Source: Staphylococcus sp. IVB6214
Lineage (GTDB): Bacteria > Bacillota > Bacilli > Staphylococcales > Staphylococcaceae
NCBI RefSeq assembly: GCF_025558585.1
Contig: NZ_CP094723.1
Coordinates: 2,046,001-2,110,000 of the forward strand
DNA length: 64,000 nt
Direction: 5' to 3'
Positions within the stretch are counted from its first letter, which is position 1, and every line of letters starts with the position of its first letter. Below, one piece after another: positions 61,241-64,000 of this stretch. Under the pieces are notes generated by a model. The model was not told the DNA's origin. It saw only the letters and a program-made list of their open reading frames with translations, and did not search any database. Both the position numbers and the translations under genes were made by a program.

Positions 61241-62584
61241 ATGGTGATTGTCCAAACGACATTGGGGAAAATTCAAGGTATACAAAACGAAAAGAGTGAT
61301 AGCTTTAAAGGGATCCCTTATGCACTGCCACCCATCGGTGAGCGACGTTTCCGACACGCCGAACTTTGGACACAAACGTGGGAAGGTATTCGTGATGCAC
61401 GACAATTTGGTGCCATTCCAATCCAACCACCAAATACACTAGAAGCATTCTTCTCTGTACATCACCAAACATATGAACAGAGCGAAGATTGCCTTACACT
61501 CAATATTTGGCGACCCAATCAACATAGCAATGACGCCCCTTTACCTGTCCTACTCTACTTTTACGCCGGAAGTTTTGTAAATGGACATAGCGCACAAGAT
61601 CTCTATCAACCTGAAGCCATCGTCGAACAACAACCCGTCATCGTTGTCACGTGTAATTATCGATTAGGTGCATTGGGTTTCCTTGATTGGTCAGTTATCA
61701 ATGCTACGTGGAATAGCAACAATGGTTTATCCGATCAAATATGTGCATTGCGTTGGGTACATCAACACATCCATGCTTTCGGTGGAGACCCAACACGCAT
61801 TACACTCATCGGCCAGTCTGCTGGCGCCATGAGTATTCAAGCTTTATTGCAACTCCCAAGCGCCCAACCACTTGTAAATAATGCTGTGCTGATGAGCGGC
61901 ATTTTACAACCTGACACGGCTAAGTATGCCCAACAAAAAGCACAGGCATTTCAAGCTTTAAAGACAGAAATCACTCCTGAGACATCTTGGACAACGCTGT
62001 CGTCAGAGACTATTTTACTGCTCATGGCACGACATCAAGCACAGTATGGTAAGTCAAAAGGCCTTGAACTGCTCTATCAACCTGTATGCACAGAGACAAT
62101 ACCTATACAGTCTAATGCGCCTTTACCATATCCGATATGGATCGGTATGACGTCAGCAGAGGGTGATATTTATATTAAAAATGAACATAAAAAGCTAGAT
62201 CCCAAACAATTTCAAAAGGTTACGACACGTGCAGGGCTTCCTAAACCGGCGACACATGACATTGACACAGCACAACAACAGCGCGACTATATCACTCATT
62301 ATTACTTTCTTCGACCATTCCAGTCTTATCTCAAAAGACTGCAACAACATCATCATATCGTCTACACGTATGCGTTCGATTGGACACATCCAACACATAC
62401 TTTATATCAGAGTGCGTATCATATATTAGACGTCCTGTTCTGGTTTGGACGACTTGATATTATGACGGCACAAGGAGCCACTGTGAATGCACATGATATC
62501 CAGTTAAGCCATCAGATGATTCAAGACTTGAGTACATTTGCACATACGAGTCAACTCCCAGAAAAACACCGTCATTATGCCTAA
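61241..62584 (+). CDS. Type-B carboxylesterase/lipase
   Basis: 447 residues (about 490 is usual). Family motifs: SEDCLTLNIWRP, VTCNYRLGALGFLDW, the nucleophile Ser in LIGQSAGAMSIQ (GQSAG rather than GESAG) and His in AYHILDVLFWFG. The oxyanion segment reads LYFYAGSFVNGHS instead of HGGGF, a marked deviation. ATG 61241 follows AGGGAG with 8-base spacing. Substrate unknown; p-nitrobenzyl-esterase-like. Confidence 0.82.
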   Translation: MVIVQTTLGKIQGIQNEKSDSFKGIPYALPPIGERRFRHAELWTQTWEGIRDARQFGAIPIQPPNTLEAFFSVHHQTYEQSEDCLTLNIWRPNQHSNDAPLPVLLYFYAGSFVNGHSAQDLYQPEAIVEQQPVIVVTCNYRLGALGFLDWSVINATWNSNNGLSDQICALRWVHQHIHAFGGDPTRITLIGQSAGAMSIQALLQLPSAQPLVNNAVLMSGILQPDTAKYAQQKAQAFQALKTEITPETSWTTLSSETILLLMARHQAQYGKSKGLELLYQPVCTETIPIQSNAPLPYPIWIGMTSAEGDIYIKNEHKKLDPKQFQKVTTRAGLPKPATHDIDTAQQQRDYITHYYFLRPFQSYLKRLQQHHHIVYTYAFDWTHPTHTLYQSAYHILDVLFWFGRLDIMTAQGATVNAHDIQLSHQMIQDLSTFAHTSQLPEKHRHYA

Positions 62585-62586
62585 AA

Positions 62587-62622
62587 AAACACTCCCATCG
62601 CATTGGATGGAAGTGCTTTTCC
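62587..62622. terminator. Bidirectional terminator
   Basis: AAACACTCCCATC / GATGGAAGTGCTTTT stem with G-U pairs, between the convergent esterase and symporter genes. Confidence 0.8.
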
Positions 62623-62631
62623 CTGTATATT

Positions 62632-63960
62632 TTAAAGTAATTGTAAAATGAACACCGCTAGAATGACGAATGGTAAGACATACTTCACTAATGCGTACCA
62701 TGGATAGAAGAATTTAAAGCAATCGCTTCCAAATCCTTGTTTGAGCAAGTCCTTATCAAGCAACTGCCCAACAACGAGTGTCGTTGCAAGTGCACCGAGT
62801 GGCATCAAAATATTGGATACTAAAAAGTCCATATTATCAAAAATTGTTCCTGCACCGAATTGGATATGACTCAATGATCCAAATGACAACATAGCTGGGA
62901 TACTGATAATCAACACAGCGAAACTTGTTAATAATGCAACACGTGAGCGCTTTGAATTATCATTGCGTGTTAAGTTTGAAATATTTAATTCCAATAATGA
63001 AATAGAAGATGTTAACGCAGCAAACAAGAACAAGATTAAGAAAGTAAAATAGAACAATGTCCCGTAATGCATTTTATCAAATACAAGCGGTAAAACTTTG
63101 AACAATAAGCCAGGTCCTTCAGTCGGCTCGTAACCAAAAACTTGTAGCGCAGGGAAAATAGCGAGACCTGCTAAAATAGAAATAAATATATTCATGACTA
63201 CAATCGACAATGCGGATGATTTAATCGTCATCTCTTTAGAAGCATAACTTGCGTATGTAATCATCCCTGTTGTACCGAGTGATAAGGCGAAGAATGACTG
63301 TCCTAAAGCGAACAACATAGACTCCATCGTAATATCTTCAATACGTGGTTGGAATAAGAAACGCACACCTTCTGATGCACCTTCTAGTGACAGCGACTTT
63401 GCGACAATCACGAGCAAAAAGATGAAGAGTAGTGGCATCATAATCTTAGATGCTTTCTCAAGTCCCTTTTCCACACCGAGCATCACAATCGCACATGTGA
63501 GCCCGATAAAAATAAATTGCCCCATAATTGTATAAACGGGGTTACTAATAATTGATTCAAACGTAATATCTGTCAAACCAGATGGCAGTACGTGTAATAA
63601 TTGCATTAATACGATACCGATATAAATGACAATCCAACCGCCAATAACACTGTAAAAACCAAACAATACAAAAACGGCGATATTCCCATTCCATCCAATA
63701 ATGTCCAACCATTTCTTATTCGTTAATCTACTATATATCTCTGTTGTATATGTACGGCCAACCCTTCCGACAATAAACTCCATAATCAATAAGGGAAGTC
63801 CAACTAATATTGTAAATAATAGAAACATTAACAAAAATGCACCGCCACCGTACATTCCCGCCATATACGGAAACTTCCACATGGCGCCTAATCCTATCGC
63901 TGAACCGGCACTTGCTAATATAAATCCTGTTGAGGTTTTCCACTGCGACTCTTTTCGCAA
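62632..63960 (-). CDS. Sodium-dependent symporter, NSS (SNF) family
   Basis: 442 residues with 11 or 12 helices. TM1 signature TGFILASAGSAIGLGAMWKF is strongly conserved and binds Na+; LFTILVGLPLLIMEF and FSLALGTTGMITYASY (helix 6 unwound part) follow. Likely imports a neutral amino acid. TTG at 63960 is chosen: AAAGGG is eight bases upstream. A GTG at 63969 is inside the ribosome site. The 40 remaining bases to the window end are upstream sequence. Confidence 0.88.
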   Translation of the reverse strand: MRKESQWKTSTGFILASAGSAIGLGAMWKFPYMAGMYGGGAFLLMFLLFTILVGLPLLIMEFIVGRVGRTYTTEIYSRLTNKKWLDIIGWNGNIAVFVLFGFYSVIGGWIVIYIGIVLMQLLHVLPSGLTDITFESIISNPVYTIMGQFIFIGLTCAIVMLGVEKGLEKASKIMMPLLFIFLLVIVAKSLSLEGASEGVRFLFQPRIEDITMESMLFALGQSFFALSLGTTGMITYASYASKEMTIKSSALSIVVMNIFISILAGLAIFPALQVFGYEPTEGPGLLFKVLPLVFDKMHYGTLFYFTFLILFLFAALTSSISLLELNISNLTRNDNSKRSRVALLTSFAVLIISIPAMLSFGSLSHIQFGAGTIFDNMDFLVSNILMPLGALATTLVVGQLLDKDLLKQGFGSDCFKFFYPWYALVKYVLPFVILAVFILQLL

Positions 63961-64000
63961 CCTTTTCACCCTTTCTACGTTAAAGCGATAAAGTATTTTT

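Overview
The window is low-GC Firmicute DNA, and almost every recognisable gene is staphylococcal: a Sle1-type LysM/CHAP amidase, an IsaB-like secreted protein, a CudTCAB-type choline cluster, a PhoB-type alkaline phosphatase, short HisG with HisZ, MccA/MccB, NrdD/NrdG and DhaKLM. It is chromosomal. Sequence relatedness to S. aureus is clear but not close, so a coagulase-variable animal-associated Staphylococcus (hyicus/intermedius group) is my inference. No species call can be made from the sequence alone.

Layout. 0-5 kb: start of a YhgE/Pip membrane protein, a large secreted wall hydrolase with an acidic repeat stalk, a membrane-anchored MerR regulator with an alpha/beta hydrolase, and a PhnA/YjdM zinc-ribbon protein. 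5-9.7 kb: PTS-dependent dihydroxyacetone kinase (dhaKLM), deoCB, and two small unknown genes. 10-17 kb: a nine-gene histidine operon, hisZGDCBHAF(IE), with mostly overlapping genes. 17-23 kb: conversion of choline to glycine betaine (betB, betA, choline transporter, GbsR-type repressor cudC), with repeated GTTAAGT operator-like motifs. 23-30 kb: MOSC protein, acetolactate decarboxylase, two covarying hairpin repeats, alkaline phosphatase behind a four-hexamer Pho box, an MFS exporter, a methyltransferase behind a Fur box, and a nucleoside hydrolase. 30-37 kb: a bacteriocin-immunity-type ABC transporter with a terminated leader, a C4-dicarboxylate transporter, an SDR, a ketopantoate-reductase-like protein and an Fst-type type I toxin. 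37-40.2 kb: two insertion sequences (IS3/IS150-like and IS1182-like) apparently lodged in terminator hairpins. 40-51.5 kb: OpgB/LtaS-like phosphoglycerol transferase, S41 protease, Zur-controlled AdcA, SAM-riboswitch-controlled metY, NrdR-controlled nrdDG, and an unknown alpha/alpha-toroid-like protein. 51.8-64 kb: tRNA-Ser(UGA), a YibE/F pair, a MurF-like ligase with an extra C-terminal domain, an IsaB-like protein, Sle1 with four LysM modules and a WalR box, mccAB, a type-B carboxylesterase and an NSS-family symporter.

Much of the region is nutrient-responsive accessory metabolism. Metal, phosphate, sulfur, choline and deoxynucleotide regulators (Fur, Zur, PhoP, SAM-I, CudC/GbsR, NrdR, WalR) can each be matched to a visible cis-element. 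The least explained items are the MurF-like fusion (54.2-56.3 kb), the covarying tandem hairpins (24.9-25.2 kb), the membrane MerR, the Fur-controlled methyltransferase and the short terminated RNA upstream of the ABC operon.
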